A DNA stretch of 64,000 nt from Mucilaginibacter aquaedulcis. GTDB taxonomy: Bacteria; Bacteroidota; Bacteroidia; Sphingobacteriales; Sphingobacteriaceae. The stretch lies in the NCBI RefSeq assembly GCF_030409325.1, contig NZ_JAUFPR010000001.1, positions 868,001 through 932,000 on the forward strand, read 5' to 3'. A program made the translations under genes and the position numbers. Within the stretch, counting starts at the first letter, position 1. The number at the start of each line of letters is the position of its first letter. This document shows, in pieces, positions 6,941-15,491 of the stretch. The notes under the pieces were generated by a model, which worked only from the letters and a program-made list of their open reading frames with translations, did no database searches and had not been told where the DNA came from.

Positions 6941-7765
6941 TTAATGACCATGTGCCGCCGCCGAAACTTCTTTCCATGAATCCCAAACCGCCAAGCGCTC
7001 GGTATAAACCTGTTGTACCCGTGGCAAAGCCATTTTTCCTAAAAACAAGCGTAAAGGCGGTTCTTCACTATCAACCAGTTTTAAAATGGCCGGTACGGTA
7101 GCTTCAGGAATGCCGATCATTTCCGGTTTAAAATAGCTGTAAAATGAATCCTTGATTTCGTCGTAATGCGCAACAACAGATTTTGTCCTAACAGCCGAAT
7201 CTCCGCTCCAATCTGTACCAAATGCATTGGGTTCAACAATACTTACCTTAATGCCGAACGCTTTTACTTCGACGGCAAGGCTTTCACTTAGGCCCTCTAT
7301 TGCCCATTTGGATGCATTATATATACCTAAAACAGATCCTGCCACAACACCCAGCAAACTTGATATCTGCAATATATGTCCCTGACCTTGCTCCCGCATA
7401 TAAGGAATAACGGCCTGGGTCATCCATAACAAACCAAATACATTGGTATTAAACTGATCCCTGGCCTCCTGTTCGCTGGTTTCCTCAATGGCGCCAAACA
7501 ACCCATAACCGGCGTTATTAATTAAAACGTCGATACTTCCAAAATATTCATTCCCCTGTTTTACAGCAGCAAAACACTGTTCGCGGTCATTTACATTCAA
7601 CTGGATGGGCAAAATGGCCTCCCCGTATGTTGTTACCAGATCTTTTAATGAATCAATATTACGTGCGGTGGCAATTACTTTATCGCCGCGTTTTAAAAAT
7701 GCTTCGGCCCATATTTTACCCAATCCCCGGGATGCGCCTGTTATTAAAATTACTTTAGATTTCAT
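6941..7765 (-). CDS. SDR family oxidoreductase
   Basis: 274 residues from the ATG at 7765; an upstream in-frame start at 7798 only adds an unrelated 11-residue leader. Classical SDR motifs are present: TGASRGLG near the start, NNAGYG, ISS with the catalytic serine and YNASK with the Tyr/Lys pair. The region after NVFGLLWMTQAVIPYMREQ is typical of the subfamily often annotated as short-chain dehydrogenase/retinol dehydrogenase-like. It is closely related in pattern to the SDR at 14433, whose NAGYGL and NVFGLL segments match. It precedes the AraC gene in the same direction. Substrate unknown. Confidence 0.9.
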   Translation of the reverse strand: MKSKVILITGASRGLGKIWAEAFLKRGDKVIATARNIDSLKDLVTTYGEAILPIQLNVNDREQCFAAVKQGNEYFGSIDVLINNAGYGLFGAIEETSEQEARDQFNTNVFGLLWMTQAVIPYMREQGQGHILQISSLLGVVAGSVLGIYNASKWAIEGLSESLAVEVKAFGIKVSIVEPNAFGTDWSGDSAVRTKSVVAHYDEIKDSFYSYFKPEMIGIPEATVPAILKLVDSEEPPLRLFLGKMALPRVQQVYTERLAVWDSWKEVSAAAHGH

Positions 7766-8205
7766 ATTCAATATTTTATAACACAAAACTACCGGCAACC
7801 GGCGCCTGCGGCTTATACATATTGCTGAATATTGGATACATATTTGTTTAACCAGGGATTTACCCTAAGAGGACTTTTTGTTTTTATATCCGTTCGTTTT
7901 TTGTTTCCCGGAATATCAATGTGATAGAACCATTACTAATCCATATACCAAAAACCTGTTCAATTTAGGCCGAAGGTTCAAGCCAGATATTAACGGTTAT
8001 AAGCTCCCTATAAGCACTGTATTTAGTGACTTCGTCCCGGCTTTTGTCGATATTCAGTGTAAGCCAATCCTTATAATATTATCAAATAATTGACTTTCAG
8101 AAAATTGCTTAACGGCACAAGCATTGCAACCGCCGTTTTATTGATTGGTGTTTTAAAAAAACACTTTCAACTAAAACTCAATAATTAATCATTAAAAATT
8201 TAGCA
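7766..8205. other. Intergenic region without recognised gene
   Basis: About 440 bases between the SDR and the NTF2-like gene. The segment near 7869-7893 (GACTTTTTGTTTTTATAT) resembles the tail of the first hairpin of the triple-hairpin repeat, so a decayed copy is possible. A 71-codon frame at 7878-8093 shows no family features and I do not call it. Confidence 0.4.
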
Positions 8206-8580
8206 ATGACCAGCGAACAATTAATTGAATTAACTAAAGAACTTATTGACAGGGCCACTCATTTTGATTTGGAGTATGTAATAAAAGCTTATGCCGATAA
8301 TTTACTGATAGTTAAGGTTGATGAGAACGGTGTGGTAGATACCATGAACAAAGAACAGCTTGTTAGTTTCATCAGGGAAAACAGAGATTCAAATGCCGAT
8401 CCTATTTCATCCAAAACGGAATATCATTATGCTGTATGTGACGAAAACATGGGCATGGTGGTTATAACCCGCGAATTGGTATTTGATGGTAAACTAAACA
8501 GGAAATTTTTTACCGTGATCTGGGAATATCTATCCGGCAGATGGCAGATTGTAAAGGAATCGGCAGTGGTGCGCTATTAA
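8206..8580 (+). CDS. NTF2-like (SnoaL/DUF4440-type) small protein
   Basis: 124 residues matching the cone-shaped alpha+beta barrel of the NTF2-like superfamily. It has an N-terminal helix pair (LTKELIDRATHFDLEYVIKAYADNLL), a middle beta region and the closing strands LNRKFFTVIWEYLSGRWQIVKESAV. Proteins of this type include ketosteroid isomerase-like enzymes, polyketide cyclases and many small binding proteins; no catalytic residue can be assigned. No signal peptide, so cytoplasmic. The gene ends eight bases before a strong hairpin terminator that is duplicated 1.2 kb downstream. Confidence 0.75.
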   Translation: MTSEQLIELTKELIDRATHFDLEYVIKAYADNLLIVKVDENGVVDTMNKEQLVSFIRENRDSNADPISSKTEYHYAVCDENMGMVVITRELVFDGKLNRKFFTVIWEYLSGRWQIVKESAVVRY

Positions 8581-8588
8581 AAAACCTC

Positions 8589-8628
8589 GCTGTTATCGCA
8601 AGCGTTCAATTGCGGTAACAGCGAAATT
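8589..8628 (+). terminator. Terminator hairpin, copy A of a 40-bp direct repeat
   Basis: GCTGTTATCGCAA and TTGCGGTAACAGC form a 13-bp stem (one G-T pair) around GCGTTCAA, right after the NTF2-like gene. The 40 bases 8589-8628 recur at 9828-9867 with one difference. Confidence 0.85.
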
Positions 8629-8692
8629 TGATGTGTATTTACATTACTATTCAATCAAAAGGTTGTATCTTAAGGCTCAAATAAGCCTTATC

Positions 8693-9772
8693 ATGTTTGG
8701 GAATCTATTTAAATACAAACCGCCTTTGTCGTTATCAACTTTTTTAAATTATGCTAATACTCAAAATTGGAACTATCTATCAGCGCTTGATTTGAAATCT
8801 AACGATTTGCAAAAAGCAACCTTTGATCAAATTTTGAGTAATCCTGGCGATATCGCGATCGGCGTAAACAAAGTTGAAATGGTTTTCGGGAAAAATTTCT
8901 TTAATCTTTTCCATAGCCTCATAATCAAACACCATGATGATGGCACGATTAGACTGATGTTTAATGAAGAGGTACTGGAGTTAAGAAAAGTTTTGGATCT
9001 TTTTGAAAGGTTACGAATAAATTTAGGAGAGGGCATTCATTATTCTCCTAAATATTCAACATTCTTTGATACCGGAAAGGTCATGGCACTCTCGAACGGA
9101 AGATATGATAGTAAAACCGATGAGATTTTGCATTATTGGCAAAACGGTCGTTTTGGATTTACTTTAAACTACAAGATCGATCCTCTTAGGGAATTGGTCT
9201 TCATTGTTACCTATAGCAAAGAAAAGACTATTGATATCCAAATTCGCAAAAAAGGAACATTAATAAATCTCCTAAACCATAATATTAACGAATTACTTAA
9301 CACAAAAGAAACATACACTAAGTCTATTATTGAAGATGGTAATATCAAATTCATAGATTATATCTATCAAGTCAACCCGCCTGAATTTCACATTTTTGAG
9401 TCGATCACGATAAGATTAGTAGGTAAAGAAAAATCTAAGGCCAATACTAAGTCATTATTGGTAACTTATGGAACAAAACAACAACCCGACTCTTCATCGG
9501 TTATCCAACTGGTGGACAAGTTAGTTAATATATATGGTGTAGATAGTTCAGGATATGCAGAAATGCAGGCGCACGAAATTGACATAATAGATGAGGATTC
9601 TTACTGGATTGGTAGAAGCTGGTTCATAAATCAAAATCACGGTCTCCAAAATATCGATGATCCAGAACAACTGACTCTTTATTGGCTTACTTTATCACTA
9701 AATCCAGAAGATGGCTTTTATTTAAGTATTTTGGGATTTGATGAAATGGAGAATTATCATAAACAATCTTAA
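8693..9772 (+). CDS. Orphan protein of unknown function, 359 residues
   Basis: I do not recognise a family. I start at the ATG at 8693 (MFGNLFKYKP); an in-frame ATG at 8633 adds 20 residues. The protein has no signal peptide or membrane segment and looks like a soluble mixed alpha/beta protein with many aromatic and acidic residues. The C-terminal part (WIGRSWFINQNHGLQN; YWLTLSLNPEDGFYLSILGF) resembles the style of immunity or SUKH-like proteins, but this is only an impression. Base composition is markedly more AT-rich than its neighbours, and codons are biased to A/T at third positions. The gene is framed by two copies of a 40-bp terminator hairpin, so it looks inserted. Possible cargo, defence or immunity gene (inference). 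Confidence 0.7.
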   Translation: MFGNLFKYKPPLSLSTFLNYANTQNWNYLSALDLKSNDLQKATFDQILSNPGDIAIGVNKVEMVFGKNFFNLFHSLIIKHHDDGTIRLMFNEEVLELRKVLDLFERLRINLGEGIHYSPKYSTFFDTGKVMALSNGRYDSKTDEILHYWQNGRFGFTLNYKIDPLRELVFIVTYSKEKTIDIQIRKKGTLINLLNHNINELLNTKETYTKSIIEDGNIKFIDYIYQVNPPEFHIFESITIRLVGKEKSKANTKSLLVTYGTKQQPDSSSVIQLVDKLVNIYGVDSSGYAEMQAHEIDIIDEDSYWIGRSWFINQNHGLQNIDDPEQLTLYWLTLSLNPEDGFYLSILGFDEMENYHKQS

Positions 9773-9827
9773 AAAGAAAAAACATCACAGTCTCTAAATT
9801 TAAACATAGTGCAAATTATGCCCAATA

Positions 9828-9867
9828 GCTGTTACCGCAAGCGTTCAATTGCGGTAACAGCGAAATT
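9828..9867. terminator. Terminator hairpin, copy B of a 40-bp direct repeat
   Basis: Perfect 13-bp stem (GCTGTTACCGCAA / TTGCGGTAACAGC), 39 of 40 bases equal to copy A at 8589. It lies between the convergent orphan gene and the gene ending at 9873 and can terminate both. Confidence 0.85.
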
Positions 9868-9872
9868 ATTCT

Positions 9873-10754
9873 TTAAAACTTAACCTGCAATTTTTCAGAA
9901 ACAAGCGTTCCGCCTTTGTAATATTCAAAAAACCAGTCCTGGTTCTTTTTCAAAACTATACCATTGGCAGTGGCGCTGTTGGCTATATAATAATTTTCGG
10001 CAGAGGTTTTCAGCAACGTTAAAACTATTTTGGGGGTAGTGTCAATTAATTGAAAGCCGTTTGGTATGGCCTGGGCATGTAATGTTCCAGCGGCCGGAGG
10101 CGTTGGCTCTGCGGTTGCCTTAATAGCTTTTGTTGCAGTAGCGGTAGTTGCGGCAACTGTTGCCGCAGCTACATCCGGTTTTACTTGTGTTGTTGCAGAA
10201 GGTGCCTGCTTTACAGGCTCAGGTGATGCGGCCGCAGTAGTTGCAACAGTTGATTGGGCAGGTGCCGCGGCAACTGTTGTTGTGCTAACCGCAGGCTGGG
10301 TAGCCGCAACAGACTCCGTAGTTGAACCGTTATAAGCGTATTTAATCTCATCCAATGATGTAAAAGCATCTCTCAGGGCCATGTTATAGGCTACCTTATA
10401 TTCTTTTTCGCGGCTTTTACCCTCTTTACTTTTAAAAACAATATTGCCGTGGCAATCCTTTAATAACAATGTAACACTGGTGGTAAACATGCCGCCTTTT
10501 TCCAGCAGGTCGGCAGTTAAGGCATTGCATTTATTGTTTGCCAATTCGGTAGGCAGTTCGGCGTTGTCAATATAGGTAGTAAAGCCTCTATCCTGCAAAA
10601 GGTATTTGGTAAGGCTGTTTAACGAGTATTGGTCATTTTCTTTCAGGAAACTGTATTTTTCGGGTACTATTACGTATTTGTAATTATTAATGCTATTTTG
10701 TGCATAGCCCGAAAAAGTAAGAAATAAAAAGAGCACTAAAATATATCTTTTCAT
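9873..10754 (-). CDS. Secreted protein with Ala/Thr/Val-rich linker, unknown function
   Basis: 293 residues. A clear signal peptide (1-18, ending SGYAQ) is followed by a globular part (about 20-145, starting NSINNYKYVIVPEKYSFLK). Then comes a low-complexity stretch rich in Ala, Thr, Val and Pro (about 145-230), and a C-terminal beta-rich domain closes the protein (GFQLIDTTPKIVLTLLKTSAENYY to the end). The globular N-terminal part resembles a conserved Bacteroidota family of periplasmic or outer-membrane-associated proteins without known function. The linker is built from short Ala-Thr-Val runs and is probably variable between strains. The gene is convergent with the orphan gene and shares the duplicated hairpin. 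Confidence 0.8.
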   Translation of the reverse strand: MKRYILVLFLFLTFSGYAQNSINNYKYVIVPEKYSFLKENDQYSLNSLTKYLLQDRGFTTYIDNAELPTELANNKCNALTADLLEKGGMFTTSVTLLLKDCHGNIVFKSKEGKSREKEYKVAYNMALRDAFTSLDEIKYAYNGSTTESVAATQPAVSTTTVAAAPAQSTVATTAAASPEPVKQAPSATTQVKPDVAAATVAATTATATKAIKATAEPTPPAAGTLHAQAIPNGFQLIDTTPKIVLTLLKTSAENYYIANSATANGIVLKKNQDWFFEYYKGGTLVSEKLQVKF

Positions 10755-10861
10755 ATAAAACGATTATAGAATCTGGTTAACAGGGTTAAAATTAATGTTA
10801 TTTTTTGATAAGTTATGCCATACCAGTTACCCGGATCTTGCATAAAATAATTTAAACCACT

Positions 10862-11365
10862 ATGGAAAATAACAAGCCCGCACCAATAGCCAGATCTGCC
10901 GAGGAGGGAACCATTATTTCGATGGCCGGCAATACCTACCGCATGTTAGTAACGGGAGCCGAAACCGATGGCGCTTTCGCCATAATGGATTTTTTGATCC
11001 CGCCTGGCGGCGGCCCCGGCCCGCATGCTCATGCGGATTTCCAAGAATCCTTTTACGTGATAGAGGGCGAAATTGAATTTAAATCTGAAGCCGGAACTTA
11101 CATTGCTAAAAAGGGCGCATTAGTTACCATCCCCAAAGGCGGCATTGTTCACCAGTTTAAAAACAAAACTGATAAACCCGCCCACATGACATGCACCGTA
11201 GTACCAGCTGGCCTCGAAGCCTTTTTTATGGAAATTGGCAAACCTGTAATAAATGGCATTATCCCTCCTCCACCACCCATGGATGCCGAGGCTATAAAAG
11301 CTATTGAGGCTCTTGCAAAAAAATACGGGCAGCAATTATTTCCGCCTGATTATCTGGATAAGTAG
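10862..11365 (+). CDS. Cupin domain protein
   Basis: 167 residues with a single cupin_2 beta-barrel. Cupin motif 1 is GPGPHAHADFQESFYVIEGE (His-x-His, then Glu) and motif 2 is PKGGIVHQFKN (His), giving a plausible His-His-Glu-His metal site. No signal peptide. Such small cupins are dioxygenases, isomerases or binding proteins; a Pro-rich segment (IIPPPPPMDAEA) near residue 135 precedes the C-terminal helix. It is convergent with, and one base from, the DoxX gene. Confidence 0.9.
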   Translation: MENNKPAPIARSAEEGTIISMAGNTYRMLVTGAETDGAFAIMDFLIPPGGGPGPHAHADFQESFYVIEGEIEFKSEAGTYIAKKGALVTIPKGGIVHQFKNKTDKPAHMTCTVVPAGLEAFFMEIGKPVINGIIPPPPPMDAEAIKAIEALAKKYGQQLFPPDYLDK

Positions 11366-11366
11366 A

Positions 11367-11813
11367 TCATGCTTTTTTCCGGGCCAATATGTTATCCATT
11401 GATAACTTACCCGATCCGGTTAGCATTAACGAAATGAGCCCGGCTATGTATAACAGGTTAATTTCATATCCTGGCGGGCCAAACAATGGCCCGGTGGGTG
11501 ATAATCCAATAGTTTTTACCGAGCTGAAGCCAAAATTAAGTTGAATGGTGAACATTGCCACCAGCATGGTAATAATAAGTGGCATGGATACAATGAATGT
11601 AAAAGCCCCCACAAAAATAGCGAAGCCGCCTAAAAGTTCAACCAAAGGCGCTACCCACGAACTAATGTGAGCAAATGGAACACCGGTTAATACCAGTAGT
11701 TTTTCAAAACCTGCAGTGCCTCTGCTCAATTTTGCCCAGCCATGCTGCATAAAGCCAAACCCAATAATAAGGCGTAATACTAACGGTGCCCATTGGGCAT
11801 ACTTTTTACTCAT
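11367..11813 (-). CDS. DoxX family membrane protein
   Basis: 148 residues from the ATG at 11813 (MSKKYAQWAPLVLR); a longer frame from 11864 carries an unlikely leader. Four hydrophobic helices and the DoxX signature RLIIGFGFMQHGWAKLSRG, then FEKLLVLTGVPFAHISSWVAPLVELLGGFAIFVGAF, identify the family. DoxX-type proteins are inner-membrane proteins linked to quinone or thiosulfate redox chemistry and membrane stress; the exact role here is unknown. Convergent with the cupin gene. Confidence 0.9.
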   Translation of the reverse strand: MSKKYAQWAPLVLRLIIGFGFMQHGWAKLSRGTAGFEKLLVLTGVPFAHISSWVAPLVELLGGFAIFVGAFTFIVSMPLIITMLVAMFTIQLNFGFSSVKTIGLSPTGPLFGPPGYEINLLYIAGLISLMLTGSGKLSMDNILARKKA

Positions 11814-12170
11814 AGGAATATATTTTTCACTTAGTCGTAACGGTTTGATAATCCTTACGCACAATAAAATATTTTACGGGGGTAAGATGTGATACAGAAT
11901 TTAAAGGGGCGGATAACAGGTAATCGGTAACTGAAAAGGCTGCATAATTCATTATAATATCAACGTATTTTGCCACTGCATCTTACCAAATAACATCTTT
12001 TATTAAGTAAAGAAACCGATACATTTCTTTATCAGGCTTTTTTATTGTCATTATAATTTATTGTTTTGCAATTCGTTAAAGTGATCGATTTTATCCGTAA
12101 TCCTGTTTAACATTATTTAACTACTATTTGCTTGCTGATTTGAATTTCCTTTCTTTAATTTAGAAAATTA
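11814..12170. other. Intergenic region
   Basis: About 350 AT-rich bases upstream of the propeller protein. Around 12010-12045 a weak hairpin-like sequence (CCGATACATTTCTTTATCAGGC, then T-rich) resembles a decayed copy of the GATAC/GTATCAGGGC terminator found elsewhere in the window. Nothing else recognised. Confidence 0.4.
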
Positions 12171-13640
12171 ATGTTAACACTGTTACCCCCAGCTAAAATC
12201 CGTAAGCTACTGCTTATTTGCTTGTTTATCAGCTCCTTGCCTTCTGTGGTTTCGGCACAAAACCTGTTCCTGCAAACTATTGATATCTGTAACCCATCAA
12301 ACTATTGCATGGATTGCGGCGATGTAAAGGCTACCTGCGATCAGTTTAACCTTGATTACATTGCTGATAACATCAATCGTAAATATTCGCTTAAAGAGGC
12401 TTTCGGGTCAATAACTTTCCAGGTTTTGATAGATACGCATGGTTTTCCCTGCGTGTACAGCCATACAGATAATACCAACAGCCCTTTAACCGCCGACCTG
12501 ATACGTTTCCTGAACGGTAATATTTGGAAGCCCGCCAAAATTGATGGCAAACCGGTGAATGCCTCGGTGAATGTGATATTCCGTTTTGCTTACGGTGCTA
12601 TTTCCGGCCGTATGCTGCGGATGGACCTTGACCAGTTAAAACCACCCGGCGATCCGGTGATTTACAACACTCAAACATATGCTAATCCATCCATCAAAAA
12701 CTATGAGTTCATTACCTGGACCAGGTATAACTCGCCCCTGCCCGATAACGTAAGTAAATATTGCGCCATTGATAAGGCCGATGTTTTATGGTATGCTACC
12801 GATAAAGGCCTTACCCGCTTCAACGGCACAACCTTTGACCCGATAAACGAGTTTAACTCGCCTTTCATTATCGAAACGGCCATTCACAACATAACTGTTG
12901 ATAAGGATAATGCCAAGTGGGTTTACGCCAACGATAAAATATATAAATATACCGATGCAGGCTGGCAGATCTATGATTTTCAGAAGTTCCTGGCTTCGGG
13001 AGTTAATAACATCCTGAACAGCCGCCACGGCGACCTGCTTTTCGCTACCAAAACAGGCCTTGTAGTAAAACGCGATGATAAGGTGGTAGTGATCAATAAA
13101 AGAGCTATCAAAGAACTGCCCTCAAATAATGTATTGTATGCCTACAACGACAGCCATAAACATTTATGGATAAGTACATCAAAAGGCAGCATCATGATAG
13201 ACAGGAACTCCATAGCCACTACTTTTGATTCGGACAAAACCCCGCTCAGAAACGTAACCATAACCGGGGCTGTAGAGGATGAAAAAGGTAACATCTACTT
13301 TTCGCTGGTTGATTACAACAACACCACCGGCGATGATAGTGATAAGGAAGGCATAGCCGTGCTAAAACCCAATGGCAAATGGCTTCACTATACAGATAAA
13401 AACTCGGGCCTGCCATCAAACCGCATCAATACTATGCTGTATGATAAGTTTGAACACGTGCTTTGGATAGGTACTGATAAATCGGGCCTGGTTAGGTTTG
13501 ATTTAAATAATGGCTGGGAAAACTACAATAATGCCAACTCAGCTGTACCGGGCTTTAAAATTTACCAGCTGGTGCAGGATTCAAAAGGTATCATTTACTC
13601 AACTACCGCCAACGGCCTGTTAAGGATCAGGAAAAAATAA
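12171..13640 (+). CDS. Secreted propeller protein with TonB-C-like N-terminal domain
   Basis: 489 residues. A signal peptide (1-29, ending VVSAQ) is followed by a domain (about 35-150) resembling the C-terminal domain of TonB, with ITFQVLIDTHGFPCVYS, then a helix, then WKPAKIDGKPVNASVNVIFRF. The remainder (about 175-489) is a string of two-component-regulator-propeller (Reg_prop) blades: VLWYATDKGLTRFNG, AKWVYANDKIYKYTD, HLWISTSKGSIMI, VLWIGTDKSGLVRFD and IIYSTTANGLLRI. Such propellers usually sense ligands in the periplasm as part of hybrid kinases, but here no kinase follows. Function unknown; the domain combination is the interesting point. No operon partner is evident. Confidence 0.8.
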   Translation: MLTLLPPAKIRKLLLICLFISSLPSVVSAQNLFLQTIDICNPSNYCMDCGDVKATCDQFNLDYIADNINRKYSLKEAFGSITFQVLIDTHGFPCVYSHTDNTNSPLTADLIRFLNGNIWKPAKIDGKPVNASVNVIFRFAYGAISGRMLRMDLDQLKPPGDPVIYNTQTYANPSIKNYEFITWTRYNSPLPDNVSKYCAIDKADVLWYATDKGLTRFNGTTFDPINEFNSPFIIETAIHNITVDKDNAKWVYANDKIYKYTDAGWQIYDFQKFLASGVNNILNSRHGDLLFATKTGLVVKRDDKVVVINKRAIKELPSNNVLYAYNDSHKHLWISTSKGSIMIDRNSIATTFDSDKTPLRNVTITGAVEDEKGNIYFSLVDYNNTTGDDSDKEGIAVLKPNGKWLHYTDKNSGLPSNRINTMLYDKFEHVLWIGTDKSGLVRFDLNNGWENYNNANSAVPGFKIYQLVQDSKGIIYSTTANGLLRIRKK

Positions 13641-13718
13641 ACCCTTCAAGCTCACCAGTTTCATGCTTAGGCTATGTTAGCTGTCAAACATTTGTCATCT
13701 CCCTAAATATATTTTTTT

Positions 13719-13743
13719 ATGACCGAACGGTCATGTACATTTG
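13719..13743 (+). promoter_or_regulatory. TetR operator and -7 element of the TetR gene
   Basis: The palindrome ATGACC-GAAC-GGTCAT (13719-13734) abuts TACATTTG (13736-13743), a Bacteroidota -7 element. A protein bound there would block the promoter of the TetR gene starting at 13764. A second palindrome with the same arms and spacing lies at 14368-14383. Confidence 0.8.
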
Positions 13744-13763
13744 TATCATAATCAATAAACAAA

Positions 13764-14351
13764 ATGACCAAAGGCGAGGAAACCAAACAATTTATCATTG
13801 AGCGCTCTGCCCCCATCTTTAACACAAAAGGGATAGCGGCAACAGCCATGAGTGATATTACGGAAGCAACCCAGCTTTCAAAAGGGAGCCTGTATGTGCA
13901 TTTTGAAAATAAAGAGGTTTTGGCCGCCTCGGCTGTTGATTATAACATGCAGTTACTAAGTAATAAAGTTATGGCTGCCGTAAACAAGCAAAAAACAGCT
14001 AAAGACAAGCTATTTGCTTTTGTTGATACTTTGAAAGATCCGCTTAGTCCGCCGGTTACGGGTGGTTGCCCGATGATGAATTTTGGCACCGAGGCCGATG
14101 ATACCAATCAATTGGTAAAAACCAAGGTTAACCAGGCTTTTGACAACGCCGAACTAACCATTGCCGGCATTATACAGCAAGGGATAAAAGAAGGATCTAT
14201 GAACCCCGACTGGAATTACAAAGAATTTGCTACCATGATATTTGCCATGATTGAGGGGGGCATTGTAATGAGCAGGGTTGCCGGCAACATCAGCAAGATG
14301 AATATCATTGTTAAAAACATCAAAAAAATGATAACAGAACAACTTATATAA
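13764..14351 (+). CDS. TetR/AcrR family transcriptional repressor
   Basis: 195 residues. The N-terminal TetR helix-turn-helix (about 8-55) shows GIAATAMSDITEATQLSKGSLYVHFENKEVLAASAV, and the C-terminal ligand domain contains GGCPMMNFGTEADDTN, typical of the YcdC/LmrA-like branch. It sits upstream of the SDR gene at 14433 in the same direction. Palindromes of form ATGACC-N4-GGTCAT occur in front of both genes, so it most likely represses itself and the SDR. The inducer is unknown but is probably the substrate of the dehydrogenase (inference). Confidence 0.93.
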   Translation: MTKGEETKQFIIERSAPIFNTKGIAATAMSDITEATQLSKGSLYVHFENKEVLAASAVDYNMQLLSNKVMAAVNKQKTAKDKLFAFVDTLKDPLSPPVTGGCPMMNFGTEADDTNQLVKTKVNQAFDNAELTIAGIIQQGIKEGSMNPDWNYKEFATMIFAMIEGGIVMSRVAGNISKMNIIVKNIKKMITEQLI

Positions 14352-14360
14352 TTTTTTTAT

Positions 14361-14390
14361 TCAAAATATGACCAATCGGTCATATTTTGA
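14361..14390 (+). promoter_or_regulatory. TetR operator in front of SDR gene
   Basis: TCAAAATATGACC and its exact complement GGTCATATTTTGA flank AATC, a 30-base near-perfect palindrome. Its core ATGACC-N4-GGTCAT equals that in front of the TetR gene at 13719. A terminator role is also possible given the length of the stem, but the shared core and the N4 spacing favour an operator. Confidence 0.8.
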
Positions 14391-14432
14391 ATTACATCAA
14401 TAAACAATAATTAAACAAACAATAACAACATC

Positions 14433-15281
14433 ATGAAAACTCAAAAAGTATGGTTTATAACAGGTGCATCCAAAGGTTTTGGATTGGAAATTGCCAAAGC
14501 AGCACTTGAAGCAGGCGATAAAGTAGTAGCCACCGTTAGGACCAACGCTGATCAGTTAAGATCAGCATTGAAAAACGAAGATAATAGCCTGGTTGTAACA
14601 CTCGACGTGACCAACAACAACCAGGTTAAACAAGGTGTACAGGACGCCATCAGCAAATTTGGCCGTATTGACGTACTGGTTAACAATGCCGGTTATGGTT
14701 TACTCGCCGCTACTGAAGAAGCATCAGACGAGGAAGTAAGAAAACAATATGATACCAACGTTTTTGGATTACTGAACGTTACCAGGGCCATTTTACCGCA
14801 CATGCGCAGTCAAAAATCTGGCCATATCGTTAATATTTCATCGCTGTTTGGTTATACTGCTTCTATTCCGGGCTTTGGCTTGTATGGCTCAACCAAATTT
14901 GCGGTAGAGGGTATAACCGAAGGTTTGGCACTGGAGGTAAAACCGTTGGGTATCCACGTTACCGCTGCCGCTCCCGGCCTGTTCAGAACAAACTTTGCCT
15001 CTGCCGAATCATATCAGCCGTCAAAAACTATAATTGAGGATTATAAAGAAACTGTAGGCCATGTAAGAGGTATCATTACCCATGTTGACGGCAACCAACC
15101 CGGCGACCCATCAAAACTGGCTCAGGTGATCATCAAACTGGCATCAAGCGAAAACCCTCCTGTTCATTTACCAATAGGCTCAGATGCTGTAGCTGCCTTC
15201 CGCACTAAAACTCAGGTAGCGGGTAAGGAAGTTGATGAATGGGAAAACGTATCTGACAGTACAGACTATCCTAAAAATTAA
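14433..15281 (+). CDS. SDR family oxidoreductase
   Basis: 282-residue classical SDR: TGASKGFG cofactor loop (residues 10-17), NNAGYG, ISSLFG with the catalytic serine, and YGSTK with Tyr/Lys. The pattern NVFGLLNVTRAILPHMRSQ parallels that of the SDR at 6941, which suggests that the two are paralogues of the same subfamily. It is controlled, by position and operator, by the TetR gene just upstream. A strong terminator follows at 15307. Substrate unknown. Confidence 0.92.
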   Translation: MKTQKVWFITGASKGFGLEIAKAALEAGDKVVATVRTNADQLRSALKNEDNSLVVTLDVTNNNQVKQGVQDAISKFGRIDVLVNNAGYGLLAATEEASDEEVRKQYDTNVFGLLNVTRAILPHMRSQKSGHIVNISSLFGYTASIPGFGLYGSTKFAVEGITEGLALEVKPLGIHVTAAAPGLFRTNFASAESYQPSKTIIEDYKETVGHVRGIITHVDGNQPGDPSKLAQVIIKLASSENPPVHLPIGSDAVAAFRTKTQVAGKEVDEWENVSDSTDYPKN

Positions 15282-15306
15282 TAGGCTGCCGTTTAGCTAT
15301 TGAGTA

Positions 15307-15337
15307 AAACCGGTACCTGCGTACCGGTTTATTTTTT
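15307..15337 (+). terminator. Rho-independent terminator after SDR gene
   Basis: AAACCGGTAC and GTACCGGTTT form a 10-bp stem around CTGC, followed by ATTTTTT. Confidence 0.93.
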
Positions 15338-15491
15338 GCCTGAATTTAATGTGCGTCATGAAACAATACTTGTTGTTAAAGGCATGGGTGAGCTTTCTAA
15401 CAAAGTAAATTATAGCTTCTCAACAAAGCAGGCTATTATCATTATATTGATCTTTGCCCTTATTGATAGAGATTTTGATATATTGAGTTTT

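Noticed and set aside
7878..8093. 71-codon frame in the intergenic region after the SDR gene
   Set aside because: No family features, no start context and it begins inside repeat-like sequence.
10066..10335. 89-codon plus-strand frame rich in Val/Ala
   Set aside because: It is the complement of the Ala/Thr/Val-rich linker of the gene at 9873-10754; the low complexity keeps both strands open.
13644..13700. Possible terminator after the propeller protein gene
   Set aside because: No stable stem with a T run found.
15300..15491. N-terminal extension of the epimerase-like protein from a TTG at 15300
   Set aside because: It would translate the terminator hairpin and a segment without similarity; the Rossmann loop fits the ATG at 15492.
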